In this document: positions 11,366 through 20,262 of the stretch, piece by piece
Layout of the letters: each line of letters starts with the position of its first letter
Position numbering within the stretch: position 1 is the stretch's first letter
NCBI GenBank assembly: GCA_902593285.1
Contig: CACJHW010000001.1
Span: 1 to 64,000, forward strand
Length of the DNA: 64,000 bases
Direction of reading: 5' to 3'
From: an uncultured Pelagibacteraceae bacterium
Lineage (GTDB): Bacteria; Pseudomonadota; Alphaproteobacteria; Pelagibacterales; Pelagibacteraceae
Notes under the pieces: generated by a model
Database searches by the model: none
Told to the model about the DNA's origin: nothing
Seen by the model: only the letters and a program-made list of their open reading frames with translations
Program-made: the position numbers and the translations under genes

Positions 11366-13103
11366 GAAAATTCTTTCAAGTCAATTAGTTTGTCTTATTT
11401 TTTTTATACCTGTGTTTGCTGAGGAAAAACCAATTGATATTTGGAATATAGAAAAAAAGGATAATCAAGTTATTTCAGAAACAAATATTTCAAGTGAAAA
11501 CACTGTAAACACTACTCAGAATAGTGTTTACGAATTACAAACAAATAAACAAACGGATACAATTAAACTTGATGAAGAATTTTCTTCAAAAGAAATTAAA
11601 ATTGTTGGGTTATACGATCCAAGTGAATACGGCCTGAGTATGGATATGTGGTCAAATTCAGATGGAACCAAATTAAAAAATTTATTTCAGAATATTAATA
11701 AATTTAATCTTTCAGAAGATGCATCTGACATAATGCACATATCTTTATTAACTAATGCTTATTCCCCAACCCAAAATATTACTGAGCAAGAATTTATGAG
11801 CTTTAAATCTGATTGGTTAATAAAAGATGCAAATTTAGAACTAATAGAAGAATATTTAATTAAAAATCAAATAATAAATTTACATCCAAATTTAGCAAGA
11901 TATTTAGTAGATACTTATTTATCAGAATCAAACGTAACAAAATCATGTGAGATTTTTTCTAAAAATTCTGAACCCATTCAAGATGAATATCTATCAAAAT
12001 TTAATTTATATTGTTTAATCAATTATGGAAAAAATGAAGAGGCACAACTAATCTTAGATTTAAAAAAAGAGTTAGGTTTTGAAGACAGTTATTACGAAAA
12101 CAAAATAAATTATTTATTTGGATATCTAGATGAGGCAGATAAAGAAATATCAATAAATTCAATTTTAGATTTTCATTTAGCTCATAGAACAAACCCTGAG
12201 TTTTCTTATGAACCAACAGAAGATACACCTAAAATAATTTGGAAATATCTTTCAGCTGCTAATTTACTTTTTAAAATCCAAGATATAGAGATTACTGATG
12301 TAGAAAAAATTTCTACAATAGAAAAAGCTGTTAATGATAAAAATTATTCTGAAGAGGAGTTATTCGAATTTTATAAAAAATTCCAATTTAATATAAATCA
12401 ATTTTTAAACGCAAAAGAGGCGTATAAATCTTTATCCTCAATCGAGGCACGTGCTCTTTTATATCAAAGAACTCTTTTAACAGAAGAACCAAAAATCAAA
12501 TTAGAATTTATAAAGATTTTAAAGGATCAATTTATATCTGATGATATAGGTGATGCCTTTGATTTAGAATTAAAAAAATTTTTAAGTGAAATTAATGTTG
12601 AGGATGTTCCATCAAATTTTACAACATTTTATAATAGCAATCTAAACAAGAAAGAGACAGCAGATAAAAAGATTAAATATAATAGTAAAATTTTACATCA
12701 ATCAAAACTTATAAATTATTTTAATGGAGACTATGCAAAATCTAAAATTGAAGAGGATCTAAATAAATTTTTAAAGAAAATTAAAAAAGATAAAAAATAT
12801 TTTTTATCAAAAAAAGATATAATTTTTCTAGAGGCGCTTAAATCTGATGGAGTTGAAATTTCAAAAAAATATGACAGTCTTTATGAGGTGAAGCAATCAG
12901 AAATGCCTGCTGATATTCAAACAATGATAGATAATAATGAGATAGGTGCCGCATTGCTGAGAATAATTGAGGTAATTGGACCTGACAAAATTGAAAATAT
13001 TGACGAAGATACAGTTTATTTTATTATCAATACTCTAAATCAATTAAATGTCGATTTAATTAGAAATAAACTATTACTAAAAGTTCTTCCTTTAAAAGTA
13101 TAA
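11340..13103 (+). CDS. secreted protein of unknown function
   Basis: 587 residues from the ATG at 11340. The N-terminus is a Sec signal peptide (charged KILKSLNKK, hydrophobic core SSQLVCLIFFIPVFA, likely cleavage after VFA). The rest is acidic, helical and free of recognisable catalytic motifs, and it looks like a helical-repeat periplasmic protein. A longer frame from 11295 would place 15 residues before the signal peptide. It lies between the aroK-aroB pair and def-fmt-truA, and is probably co-transcribed with the small membrane protein upstream. Function unknown. Confidence 0.75.
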   Translation: MKILKSLNKKILSSQLVCLIFFIPVFAEEKPIDIWNIEKKDNQVISETNISSENTVNTTQNSVYELQTNKQTDTIKLDEEFSSKEIKIVGLYDPSEYGLSMDMWSNSDGTKLKNLFQNINKFNLSEDASDIMHISLLTNAYSPTQNITEQEFMSFKSDWLIKDANLELIEEYLIKNQIINLHPNLARYLVDTYLSESNVTKSCEIFSKNSEPIQDEYLSKFNLYCLINYGKNEEAQLILDLKKELGFEDSYYENKINYLFGYLDEADKEISINSILDFHLAHRTNPEFSYEPTEDTPKIIWKYLSAANLLFKIQDIEITDVEKISTIEKAVNDKNYSEEELFEFYKKFQFNINQFLNAKEAYKSLSSIEARALLYQRTLLTEEPKIKLEFIKILKDQFISDDIGDAFDLELKKFLSEINVEDVPSNFTTFYNSNLNKKETADKKIKYNSKILHQSKLINYFNGDYAKSKIEEDLNKFLKKIKKDKKYFLSKKDIIFLEALKSDGVEISKKYDSLYEVKQSEMPADIQTMIDNNEIGAALLRIIEVIGPDKIENIDEDTVYFIINTLNQLNVDLIRNKLLLKVLPLKV

Positions 13104-13124
13104 AAATTATAATAAAATCAACTT

Positions 13125-13643
13125 ATGGCTATCAGAACAATTATAACAGAACCTAATAAATTACTTAGGCAAATATCCAAACCAGTCAATAGTGTTGGTA
13201 AAGAAGAACAAAAATTGATGGATGATATGCTTGAGACAATGTATGACGCAAACGGAATTGGTCTAGCAGCGATACAAGTTGGTGTACCAAAGAGAATTAT
13301 TGTAATGGATATAAGTAAAGATGAGAATAAAAAAGAGCCAAGATATTTTGTAAATCCAGTTATTAAAAATAAAGATCCAGAAAAAGCAACCTATGAGGAG
13401 GGATGTCTTTCTGTGCCAAATCAGTTTGCAGAAATAGATAGACCTAGTAAGTGTGAAGTAGAATATCTTGATTATGATGGAGAAAAGAAATTGCTAAAAG
13501 CCGATGGTCTTCTGGCAACATGTATTCAGCATGAAATGGACCATTTAGAGGGAATCCTATTTATTGATTATCTATCAAAATTAAAAAGGTCAATGATAAT
13601 TAAAAAATTATCAAAATTAAAATCTACTTCTGTAGAAGCTTAA
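13125..13643 (+). CDS. def: peptide deformylase
   Basis: Removes the N-formyl group from nascent proteins. All three family motifs are present: GIGLAAIQVG, EGCLSVP (cysteine metal ligand) and QHEMDHLEG (two histidine ligands and catalytic Glu). 172 residues is normal length. It is followed 3 nt later by fmt, the enzyme that adds the formyl group, in the classical def-fmt arrangement. Confidence 0.97.
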   Translation: MAIRTIITEPNKLLRQISKPVNSVGKEEQKLMDDMLETMYDANGIGLAAIQVGVPKRIIVMDISKDENKKEPRYFVNPVIKNKDPEKATYEEGCLSVPNQFAEIDRPSKCEVEYLDYDGEKKLLKADGLLATCIQHEMDHLEGILFIDYLSKLKRSMIIKKLSKLKSTSVEA

Positions 13644-13646
13644 TCA

Positions 13647-14570
13647 ATGCTAAAAAAAATAGTTTTTATGGGTACCCCCATGTTTGCTGTTCCAATTTTA
13701 AAATCACTTTATCAAAATGGATATCCTATTTCTTGTGTTTATACACAACCACCTAAAAAATCTAAAAGAGGTCAAAAAATTAACAAGTCACCAATTCAAT
13801 TAATTTCGGAAACTTTAAATATAGAATTTAGAACACCAAATTCATTAAAAGAAAATTTAGAGGAATTAGAATATTTTAAATCTTTAGAGGCAGATTTGGC
13901 AATAGTTGTTGCTTATGGTCAAATTATACCAAAGTCATATTTAAATTTAACTAAAAAAGGATTTATTAATATACATGCATCTATTCTTCCAAAATGGAGG
14001 GGTGCTGCCCCTATCCAAAGATCAATTATGAATTTAGATAAAGAGACAGGAATTAGTATTATGAAAATAGGAGAGGAACTAGATACAGGACCGGTATGTA
14101 ATGTTTATAAAATTAATATTAAAAATAATTTTAATACTGAAGATATTAATGAAAAGCTATCAAGTCTGGCTGCAGAGAAAATTTTAGATAATATCGATGA
14201 TATATATGAGGATAAAGCAAACTTTGTAGAACAAGATCACTCATCAGCGACATACGCATCAAAAATTCAAAAATTAGAGGGGCAGATTAATTGGAAAGAA
14301 GATGCTAAAATTATAATTGGTAAAATAAACGGACTTTATCCAGTTCCAGGTGCTTATTTCATATTTAACAGTGAGAGATATAAAATATTAAAAGCAGAAA
14401 TTGGACAAGCACAAGGAAAACCAGGAGAGGTTTTATCTGACCATTTAGAAATTTCGTGTGGAGATAAAAAATCAATAAAAATTAAAGAAATACAACGACA
14501 AGGAAAAAAGCCTCAAAGTATCGGAGAATTTGTTTTAGGAACACAAATTAAAAAAGGTTCATTTTTATAA
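13647..14570 (+). CDS. fmt: methionyl-tRNA formyltransferase
   Basis: Formylates initiator Met-tRNA using 10-formyl-THF. The N-terminal domain begins KIVFMGTPMFAVPIL and contains the signature HASILPKWRGAAPIQRSI with the catalytic Asn/His/Asp set (IN-IHAS, later LDTGPV). A C-terminal OB-like domain follows (GLYPVPGAYF). At 307 residues it is normal. Its TAA overlaps the truA ATG by one base. Confidence 0.96.
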   Translation: MLKKIVFMGTPMFAVPILKSLYQNGYPISCVYTQPPKKSKRGQKINKSPIQLISETLNIEFRTPNSLKENLEELEYFKSLEADLAIVVAYGQIIPKSYLNLTKKGFINIHASILPKWRGAAPIQRSIMNLDKETGISIMKIGEELDTGPVCNVYKINIKNNFNTEDINEKLSSLAAEKILDNIDDIYEDKANFVEQDHSSATYASKIQKLEGQINWKEDAKIIIGKINGLYPVPGAYFIFNSERYKILKAEIGQAQGKPGEVLSDHLEISCGDKKSIKIKEIQRQGKKPQSIGEFVLGTQIKKGSFL

Positions 14571-15310
14571 TGAATAGATACCAAATACTTATTGAGTATG
14601 TAGGGACAAATTTTAGAGGCTGGCAAATTCAAAAAAAAGGCCCAACAATTCAAGGATTAATTCAAGAAAAATTATCAAAATTATTAAAAGAAAAGATTAT
14701 TTTGCATGGTCAAGGAAGAACTGATGCTGGTGTTCATGCATTTGAGCAATCTGCACACTTTGATTGCAAAAATAAAATAATTGATACAATTAAATTTTTA
14801 AAATCTATAAATCATTTTTTAAATTTTAAAGATATTGCAGTTAAAAATATTAAAAAAAGAAACAATAAATTTCATGCTAGATTTTCAGCAAAACAAAGAA
14901 TTTATAAATACTTTATTTTTAATCAAATAAGCCAACCTATAATTGAAAAAAATAGAGCATGGCATGTTCGTAAGTCTTTAAATTTAGAATTAATGAAAAA
15001 GGGTGCAAAAAAGTTATTAGGAACCCATGATTATTCAACTTTTAGATCATCAAGCTGTCACGCTAAAAGTCCAATTAAAACTATAAAATCAATAAATATT
15101 AAATCATCAAAAAACAAAATTGAATTTAAATTTAGTTCTCAATCTTTTTTACAACACCAGGTCAGATCTATGGTTGGTTGTTTGAAATATTTGGGGGAAA
15201 AGAAATGGGATTTGAAAACTTTTGAAAAGAGATTTAAGTCAAAAAAAAGAACACTGTGCGCTCCTCCAGCACCACCAAGTGGTTTATTTTTATTTAGAGT
15301 TCTTTATTAA
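14570..15310 (+). CDS. truA: tRNA pseudouridine(38-40) synthase
   Basis: 246 residues. The catalytic Asp lies in GQGRTDAGVHAFEQSAHF, with downstream FRSSSC and FLQHQVRSMVGCL segments typical of TruA. It isomerises uridines in the anticodon stem-loop. The start overlaps the stop of fmt. The last 21 nt overlap the 3' end of the convergent SET-domain gene. Confidence 0.95.
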   Translation: MNRYQILIEYVGTNFRGWQIQKKGPTIQGLIQEKLSKLLKEKIILHGQGRTDAGVHAFEQSAHFDCKNKIIDTIKFLKSINHFLNFKDIAVKNIKKRNNKFHARFSAKQRIYKYFIFNQISQPIIEKNRAWHVRKSLNLELMKKGAKKLLGTHDYSTFRSSSCHAKSPIKTIKSINIKSSKNKIEFKFSSQSFLQHQVRSMVGCLKYLGEKKWDLKTFEKRFKSKKRTLCAPPAPPSGLFLFRVLY

Positions 15311-15781
15311 TTTATTTTTATTGCTCATAGCAAACTTTCTATTTATTCGCCATCTAGATTCAGCTCTTATAATATATCCACAACAGTTTTTTGATTTACA
15401 TTTACAAGGAAATTGTTTGTAGTTTTCATCATAACCAAATCCATAATCACAGGTAAACTCTTCACCTTTTTTAATATCTTTGATTGCCTTGACCCAAATT
15501 TTCAATCCCTTTCCATCATAATCACAATTATTATCACAAGAATGGTTTATTAAACCTGCGGTATTCCATGGAAAATCTCCATCTAGATCGTATCTTTTGT
15601 TTATTGTGAATAAATATATTGGTTTACTATTATCGTATTTATCAGAATCTTGCGTTTGTTTTTTTGTTATAAGTTTTCCGATATAGTCAATTATTTTGGT
15701 TCCCTCTTTAATGTCACGGGTTGCATAAAGTCCTCTACCTTTATTATCAATTCCAGACTTTTTTATTTTATATAGTTTCAT
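15290..15781 (-). CDS. SET-domain protein (putative protein-lysine methyltransferase)
   Basis: 163 residues from the ATG at 15781. Conserved SET motifs appear in order: GRGLYATRDIKEG, GLINHSCDNNC (the pseudoknot NHSC), GEEFTCDYGFGYD (ELxxDY), and a post-SET cysteine cluster CKCKSKNCCGYI that would bind zinc. Such proteins transfer methyl from SAM to lysine. Bacterial members are uncommon in streamlined genomes. A TTG start at 15817 would make a 4-nt overlap with the upstream HDAC-family gene. The two form the tail of the dap operon and may act on the same protein lysines, which is inference. Confidence 0.8.
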   Translation of the reverse strand: MKLYKIKKSGIDNKGRGLYATRDIKEGTKIIDYIGKLITKKQTQDSDKYDNSKPIYLFTINKRYDLDGDFPWNTAGLINHSCDNNCDYDGKGLKIWVKAIKDIKKGEEFTCDYGFGYDENYKQFPCKCKSKNCCGYIIRAESRWRINRKFAMSNKNKLIKNSK

Positions 15782-15813
15782 GAAATTTTTATTTAGAGTT
15801 TTATTAAGATTTA

Positions 15814-16743
15814 TCAATTAAATTCTAAAAGAGCATCAACATGTCTTTTAGTGCTGTCTCGAAGTGCATTTAAGTCATAACCGCCCTCCAAAATTGAGAC
15901 AACTTTTCCATTACAAAACTTTTTAGAAGTCTCTAATACTCTTTTAGTAATAGTAAAATAATCCTCTGTATTTAAATTAAATTGAGCGAGAGGGTCATCT
16001 TCATGGGCATCAAAACCAGCGCTAATTAATATAAACTCTGGTCTAAACTCCTCTAATTTTTTTAATACACGGTCAAATACGTTTAAATATTCTTCTGAAC
16101 TAATGCCAGCTGGCAAAGGTATATTAAAGATATTGTTAAATTTACCTTTTTCTTGTTCAGAACCAGTTCCTGGGTAGTAGGGGTATTGATGAGTTGATAT
16201 AAAAAGAACATTTTCATTTTCATAAAAAATATCCTGTGTTCCATTACCGTGATGTACATCAAAATCTATTATTGCAACTTTTTTATATTTATATTTTTTC
16301 AACAAATAATTTGCACCGATACTTACTGAATTTAAAATACAAAAACCAGCTGCTTTATTTTGAGAACTATGATGTCCAGGAGGTCGAACACCACAAAATG
16401 CATTTCTAAATTCTTTTTTTTCTACTCCATCAATTGCAGCAATTATTGATCCAACTGCATCGAAAGTTGCATCTTTGCTTCCAGGTGAAATGATTGTATC
16501 ACCATCAAGTGAAGAGAAACCTTTTTTTGGAAAAGAACTTTTTACTAAATTTAAATAATTATTTTCATGTGTGGTTAATAGAATATCATCTGAAACTTTA
16601 GATGGTTTCTTCCATATAAGATTTTTATTATTAAGTTTTTTAAAATTTTCTACTATGACTGATACCCTTGCTATTTGTTCTGGATGCCCAGGACCTGTAT
16701 CATGATTTTGAGATGTATCTGATGTAATTAAGCCAGTTTTCAC
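15814..16743 (-). CDS. histone deacetylase family deacylase (AcuC/acetylpolyamine amidohydrolase type)
   Basis: 309 residues of the arginase/deacetylase fold. Motifs: RPPGHHSS (catalytic histidine pair about residues 124-125), AGFCILN, IIDFDVHHGNGTQ (zinc ligands), STHQYPYYPGTG, and ISAGFDAHEDDPL (third zinc ligand). It is most like class II bacterial HDACs, which deacetylate lysines, acetylpolyamines or acetoin-pathway enzymes. The start overlaps the dapE stop by 4 nt, so it is translationally coupled to lysine biosynthesis genes. The SET-domain gene follows. Confidence 0.88.
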   Translation of the reverse strand: MKTGLITSDTSQNHDTGPGHPEQIARVSVIVENFKKLNNKNLIWKKPSKVSDDILLTTHENNYLNLVKSSFPKKGFSSLDGDTIISPGSKDATFDAVGSIIAAIDGVEKKEFRNAFCGVRPPGHHSSQNKAAGFCILNSVSIGANYLLKKYKYKKVAIIDFDVHHGNGTQDIFYENENVLFISTHQYPYYPGTGSEQEKGKFNNIFNIPLPAGISSEEYLNVFDRVLKKLEEFRPEFILISAGFDAHEDDPLAQFNLNTEDYFTITKRVLETSKKFCNGKVVSILEGGYDLNALRDSTKRHVDALLEFN

Positions 16744-17897
16744 TTAAAGTAGTTATCTAAGATTTTAGTATAAATTAAAGTTAATCTTTTTAAATCAGAT
16801 AAGGACACGCATTCCCCTACCTTATGCATAGTTTTGCCTACTAACCCAAATTCTAAACATGGAGCTATTTTTCTTATAAATCTAGCATCTGACGTACCAC
16901 CAGTTGTAGATAGTTTTGGTTTAATTTTAGTAATTTTCTTAATTGTATCTTGTATCATAAATGTGGTTTTGTTAGGCTTAGTCAAGAAAGCCTCACCAGA
17001 AACAATATATTCGATTTTATATTTTGATTTATTTTTATTACATATTTTTTTAATTATTTTACTTATTTTATTCTTTAATTTGTACGATGTGTGTTTATTA
17101 TTAAATCTAATATTAAAGGATGCACTAGCTAATCCTGGAATTATATTATCAGCTGAATTATCAATGTTAATTTTTGTTATTTCCAAATTTGTAGGTTGAA
17201 AATCTTTTGTACCGTTATCAAATTTAATTTCTTTTAATTCTTTTAGTATTCGAACTAAAGCTGTTGACGGATTATTAGCTCTATTTGGGTAAGCTACATG
17301 ACCTTGAATACCAATGATAGACAATTTCCCATTCATACTACCCCTACGACCGATTTTAATCATTTCTCCTAATTTATTTGGATTAGTAGGTTCTCCAACT
17401 AAGCAAAAATTTATTTTTTCTTTTCTTTTTCTCAAATACTCAACAACTTTTTTCGTCCCATTAATTGCAATTCCTTCTTCGTCTCCAGTAACTAGAAGGC
17501 TGATGGAGCCACCAAATTTTTTGTTTTTCTTAGAAAAGTTACTTACCGCAGTAACAAATGCAGCTATTGAACTTTTCATGTCATTTGCACCTCTGCCAAT
17601 TAAGTATCCTTTCTTAACCGCAGGTTTAAAGGGATTAACAGTCCAATCATTTAAATTACCAGGTGGTACTACATCCAAATGGCCTGCATAACAAAAATTT
17701 GGACTTGTGGTACCAAGTCTTGCATAAAGATTTTTTACAGGATAACTATTTTTATCTTTGAACTCGAGTATTTTAGTTTTAAAGCCAAGTTTTTTTAATT
17801 TTTTTTCTAAAAATTTAATTACACCAGCATCAGTTTTTGTAACAGATGGAAACCTAATTAGCTCTTTAGCTAATTGTAATTCATTTATTGTTGGCAT
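16740..17897 (-). CDS. dapE: succinyl-diaminopimelate desuccinylase
   Basis: 385-residue M20 family dizinc hydrolase. It contains AGHLDVVPPG (first metal His), GRGANDMKSSIAAF, VTGDEEGIAINGT (catalytic Glu), and VGEPTNPNKLGEMIKIGRRGS, with a late HKVGECV segment. It removes succinate from N-succinyl-LL-diaminopimelate in lysine/peptidoglycan synthesis. It lies directly downstream of dapD, the preceding succinylase-branch enzyme, with 2 nt between. Confidence 0.95.
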   Translation of the reverse strand: MPTINELQLAKELIRFPSVTKTDAGVIKFLEKKLKKLGFKTKILEFKDKNSYPVKNLYARLGTTSPNFCYAGHLDVVPPGNLNDWTVNPFKPAVKKGYLIGRGANDMKSSIAAFVTAVSNFSKKNKKFGGSISLLVTGDEEGIAINGTKKVVEYLRKRKEKINFCLVGEPTNPNKLGEMIKIGRRGSMNGKLSIIGIQGHVAYPNRANNPSTALVRILKELKEIKFDNGTKDFQPTNLEITKINIDNSADNIIPGLASASFNIRFNNKHTSYKLKNKISKIIKKICNKNKSKYKIEYIVSGEAFLTKPNKTTFMIQDTIKKITKIKPKLSTTGGTSDARFIRKIAPCLEFGLVGKTMHKVGECVSLSDLKRLTLIYTKILDNYFK

Positions 17898-17899
17898 GT

Positions 17900-18727
17900 T
17901 TAATCTCTTAAAAGATCGTTAACTGATGTTTTTGATCTTGTTTTTTCATCAACTTGTTTAATTATTACCGCACAATACAAAGATGGCGCTTGTGGATTGT
18001 TTTTATCCGGCAAGGATCCTGGAACTACCACTGAATAGGGTGGGATTTTTCCATAAGTTATTTCACCAGTTTTTCTATTAACAATTTTTGTTGATTGTCC
18101 AATATACATTCCCATACTCAGGACAGAGCCTTCTCCAACTATTACACCTTCTACTACTTCTGACATTGCTCCTAAGAAAACATTGTCTTCAATAATTGTA
18201 GGTAATGCTTGAGCAGGTTCTAATACTCCTCCAACTCCAGTACCAGCTGAGATATGACAATTTTTTCCAATCTGACAACAACTTCCTGCACGACTAAATG
18301 TATCCATCATTGTTCCTTCATCAATATAAGCACCAATATTTACATAACATGGCATTAAAACCGCATTTTTTCCTACAAATGATCCTTTTCTTACTGGTGA
18401 ATTAGGCACCATTCGAAAACCAGCTTTTTCATGATCTTCTTTTGTCCATCCAGCTGTTTTTCCTTTAAGCAAATGAGATTTGTCATACCAGCTACTGTAT
18501 GGACCATTTAAATTTTCCATTGGATACATTCTAAAGCTTAACATTATAGCTTTTTTCAGATGTTGATGAGTAACCCATTCACCATTGATTTTCTCAGCCA
18601 CTCTTGCTTTTCCACTGTCTAAATCATCAATAATTTGATTCACAGCATCCTTTAAAGATTTATCTGAATTTTGGCTTACCTGGTCTTTATTTTCCCAAGC
18701 TTCATTTATAATTTTCTCAATACTCAT
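17900..18727 (-). CDS. dapD: 2,3,4,5-tetrahydropyridine-2,6-dicarboxylate N-succinyltransferase
   Basis: 275 residues, left-handed beta-helix acyltransferase. Hexapeptide-like repeats run through the middle (VNIGAYIDEGTMMDTFSRAGSCCQIGKNCHISAGTGVGGVLEP). Together with the N-terminal AWENKDQVS start these are characteristic of DapD. It succinylates tetrahydrodipicolinate with succinyl-CoA. Part of the yidC-argB-HAD-dapD-dapE leftward cluster. Confidence 0.96.
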   Translation of the reverse strand: MSIEKIINEAWENKDQVSQNSDKSLKDAVNQIIDDLDSGKARVAEKINGEWVTHQHLKKAIMLSFRMYPMENLNGPYSSWYDKSHLLKGKTAGWTKEDHEKAGFRMVPNSPVRKGSFVGKNAVLMPCYVNIGAYIDEGTMMDTFSRAGSCCQIGKNCHISAGTGVGGVLEPAQALPTIIEDNVFLGAMSEVVEGVIVGEGSVLSMGMYIGQSTKIVNRKTGEITYGKIPPYSVVVPGSLPDKNNPQAPSLYCAVIIKQVDEKTRSKTSVNDLLRD

Positions 18728-18731
18728 AGTT

Positions 18732-19403
18732 TTATGAGTTTTTTAATAACCTTATTTCTTTTAAAAATAAAGAAAGATTTTCAATTTTGTAATCAATATA
18801 CTCTTCATTAGACTCTTTTTTCCCCCAGTATTCATCATTGATTAACCAAACTGTTTTTGCTCCTCTTTCTTTTCCAATAGATAAGTTTTTTGCGATATCT
18901 TCAATGTAAAGTGTCTCAGTTGGATCAATTTGAAATTTTTTGACCATCAGATCAAATGCTTTTGCCTCAGGTTTTGGACTGTACTCAGCATCAACAATGT
19001 CAAATACACCGTCAAATTGATCATCAATTCCTAAGTGAGTAGTAATATTTTTAACATGTTCTTTACTACCATTTGTAAACACAAATTTGTTTAGATTAAT
19101 ATTTTCAAGCTCATTCCTTAAAGCAGTATCTTTTTCTAAAAAATCTAAATTAATATCATGCACGTAGTCTAAAAATTCTCTTGGAGGTATATCGTGATGT
19201 ATCATTAAACCATTAAGACTAGTGTTATATTTATGAAAATAATTTGTTTGTAATTCTTTTGCGTCTTTTAAATCTACATTTAATTTATTCGAAATATATT
19301 GAGTCATTTTTTTACTTACTTGACCAAATACTCCTTCAAGATCACTATAGAGTACCCCATCACAATCAAATAATATGTTTTTAATATTCTTTAATTCTTT
19401 CAT
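18732..19403 (-). CDS. HAD-superfamily hydrolase, pyrimidine 5'-nucleotidase-like
   Basis: 223 residues. Motif I is LFDCDGVLYSD (nucleophile Asp), motif II FVFTNGS, and motif III/IV KPEAKAFD plus YIEDIAKN. This matches the pyrimidine 5'-nucleotidase subgroup found in alphaproteobacteria between argB and dapD. Substrate is likely a nucleoside monophosphate or other small phosphate ester. The start overlaps the end of argB by 4 nt. Confidence 0.82.
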   Translation of the reverse strand: MKELKNIKNILFDCDGVLYSDLEGVFGQVSKKMTQYISNKLNVDLKDAKELQTNYFHKYNTSLNGLMIHHDIPPREFLDYVHDINLDFLEKDTALRNELENINLNKFVFTNGSKEHVKNITTHLGIDDQFDGVFDIVDAEYSPKPEAKAFDLMVKKFQIDPTETLYIEDIAKNLSIGKERGAKTVWLINDEYWGKKESNEEYIDYKIENLSLFLKEIRLLKNS

Positions 19404-20248
19404 TGTCTTATTAGGGTCCCAGAGCCCTTGTCAGAGAATATTTCCCATAAACACGAATGTGGCTTTGTGCCATTGATTATTCCAACTGCTGTTACACCAT
19501 TATTTACTGCGTCTAAGCATGCGTTTATTTTAGGTATCATACCTTCTGTAATAGTTTCATCTTTAATCATTTCAAGAACCTCAGATGAAGTAATTTCCTC
19601 TATTAATTTCTTATTTTTATCTAAAACACCATCAACATTCGTCATTAACAATAGTCTTCTAGATTTTAAAGATTTTGCTATAGCCATCGCAGCTGTATCT
19701 CCATTAATATTATATGTTTGGTTTTCTTTACCTAATCCTAAAGGAGAAATTATAGGAATTTTATTTTGATTAATTATATTTAATATTTGTTCATTATTAA
19801 TTTCATTTGGTATTCCTACAAATCCTAGCTCTTCTGCTTCTGGTATAGTTTTTATAACATTATTATTTTTTGTGTGAATAGAGATTGCCTCTGTGCCTTT
19901 GTCTTTTAAAGAATTAATAATGTCATTATTAAAATCAATCAAAACAGATTCAACAATATCAATTATATTTTTATCAGTTACTCTTAGTCCTCTTATAAAT
20001 TTTGATTGAATATTTGATTTTTCTAGCTCTCTTTTAATTCTAGGTCCACCACCATGAATTACCACAGTTGCAAGGCCTAATTTATTTAAAATACTAAGAT
20101 CAGTTATAAAATTATTAAATACGTTTCTATCAATTAAAACGTTTCCTCCGTATTTAATTACTATTAAATCATTTTTATATTTTTCAATATATTTTACTAC
20201 TTCATTAATTGGTGGCCCATCTTTAGGTAATATCTTTTCAAGGTCCAT
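19400..20248 (-). CDS. argB: N-acetylglutamate kinase
   Basis: 282 residues of the amino-acid kinase fold. KYGGNVL and VIHGGGPRIKRELEK are the ATP/substrate loops, then RGLRVTD (arginine-site and NAG region), INGDTAAMAIA, TNVDGVLD, and EGMIPKINAC. Second step of arginine biosynthesis. argD and argF are elsewhere in the window (52942-55039). It lies downstream of yidC; in many alphaproteobacteria engB sits between them but it is absent here. Confidence 0.96.
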   Translation of the reverse strand: MDLEKILPKDGPPINEVVKYIEKYKNDLIVIKYGGNVLIDRNVFNNFITDLSILNKLGLATVVIHGGGPRIKRELEKSNIQSKFIRGLRVTDKNIIDIVESVLIDFNNDIINSLKDKGTEAISIHTKNNNVIKTIPEAEELGFVGIPNEINNEQILNIINQNKIPIISPLGLGKENQTYNINGDTAAMAIAKSLKSRRLLLMTNVDGVLDKNKKLIEEITSSEVLEMIKDETITEGMIPKINACLDAVNNGVTAVGIINGTKPHSCLWEIFSDKGSGTLIRQ

Positions 20249-20262
20249 TTATTATTTTTTAA

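Noticed and set aside
11173-11379. Minus-strand 68-codon frame opposite the small membrane protein
   Set aside because: It covers nearly the same bases as the plus-strand frame with a clear TM helix and overlap coupling; it has no motif and reads as a complement of a hydrophobic gene.
16834-17691. Two long plus-strand frames opposite dapE
   Set aside because: dapE is complete with all motifs; the antisense frames are hydrophobic shadows.
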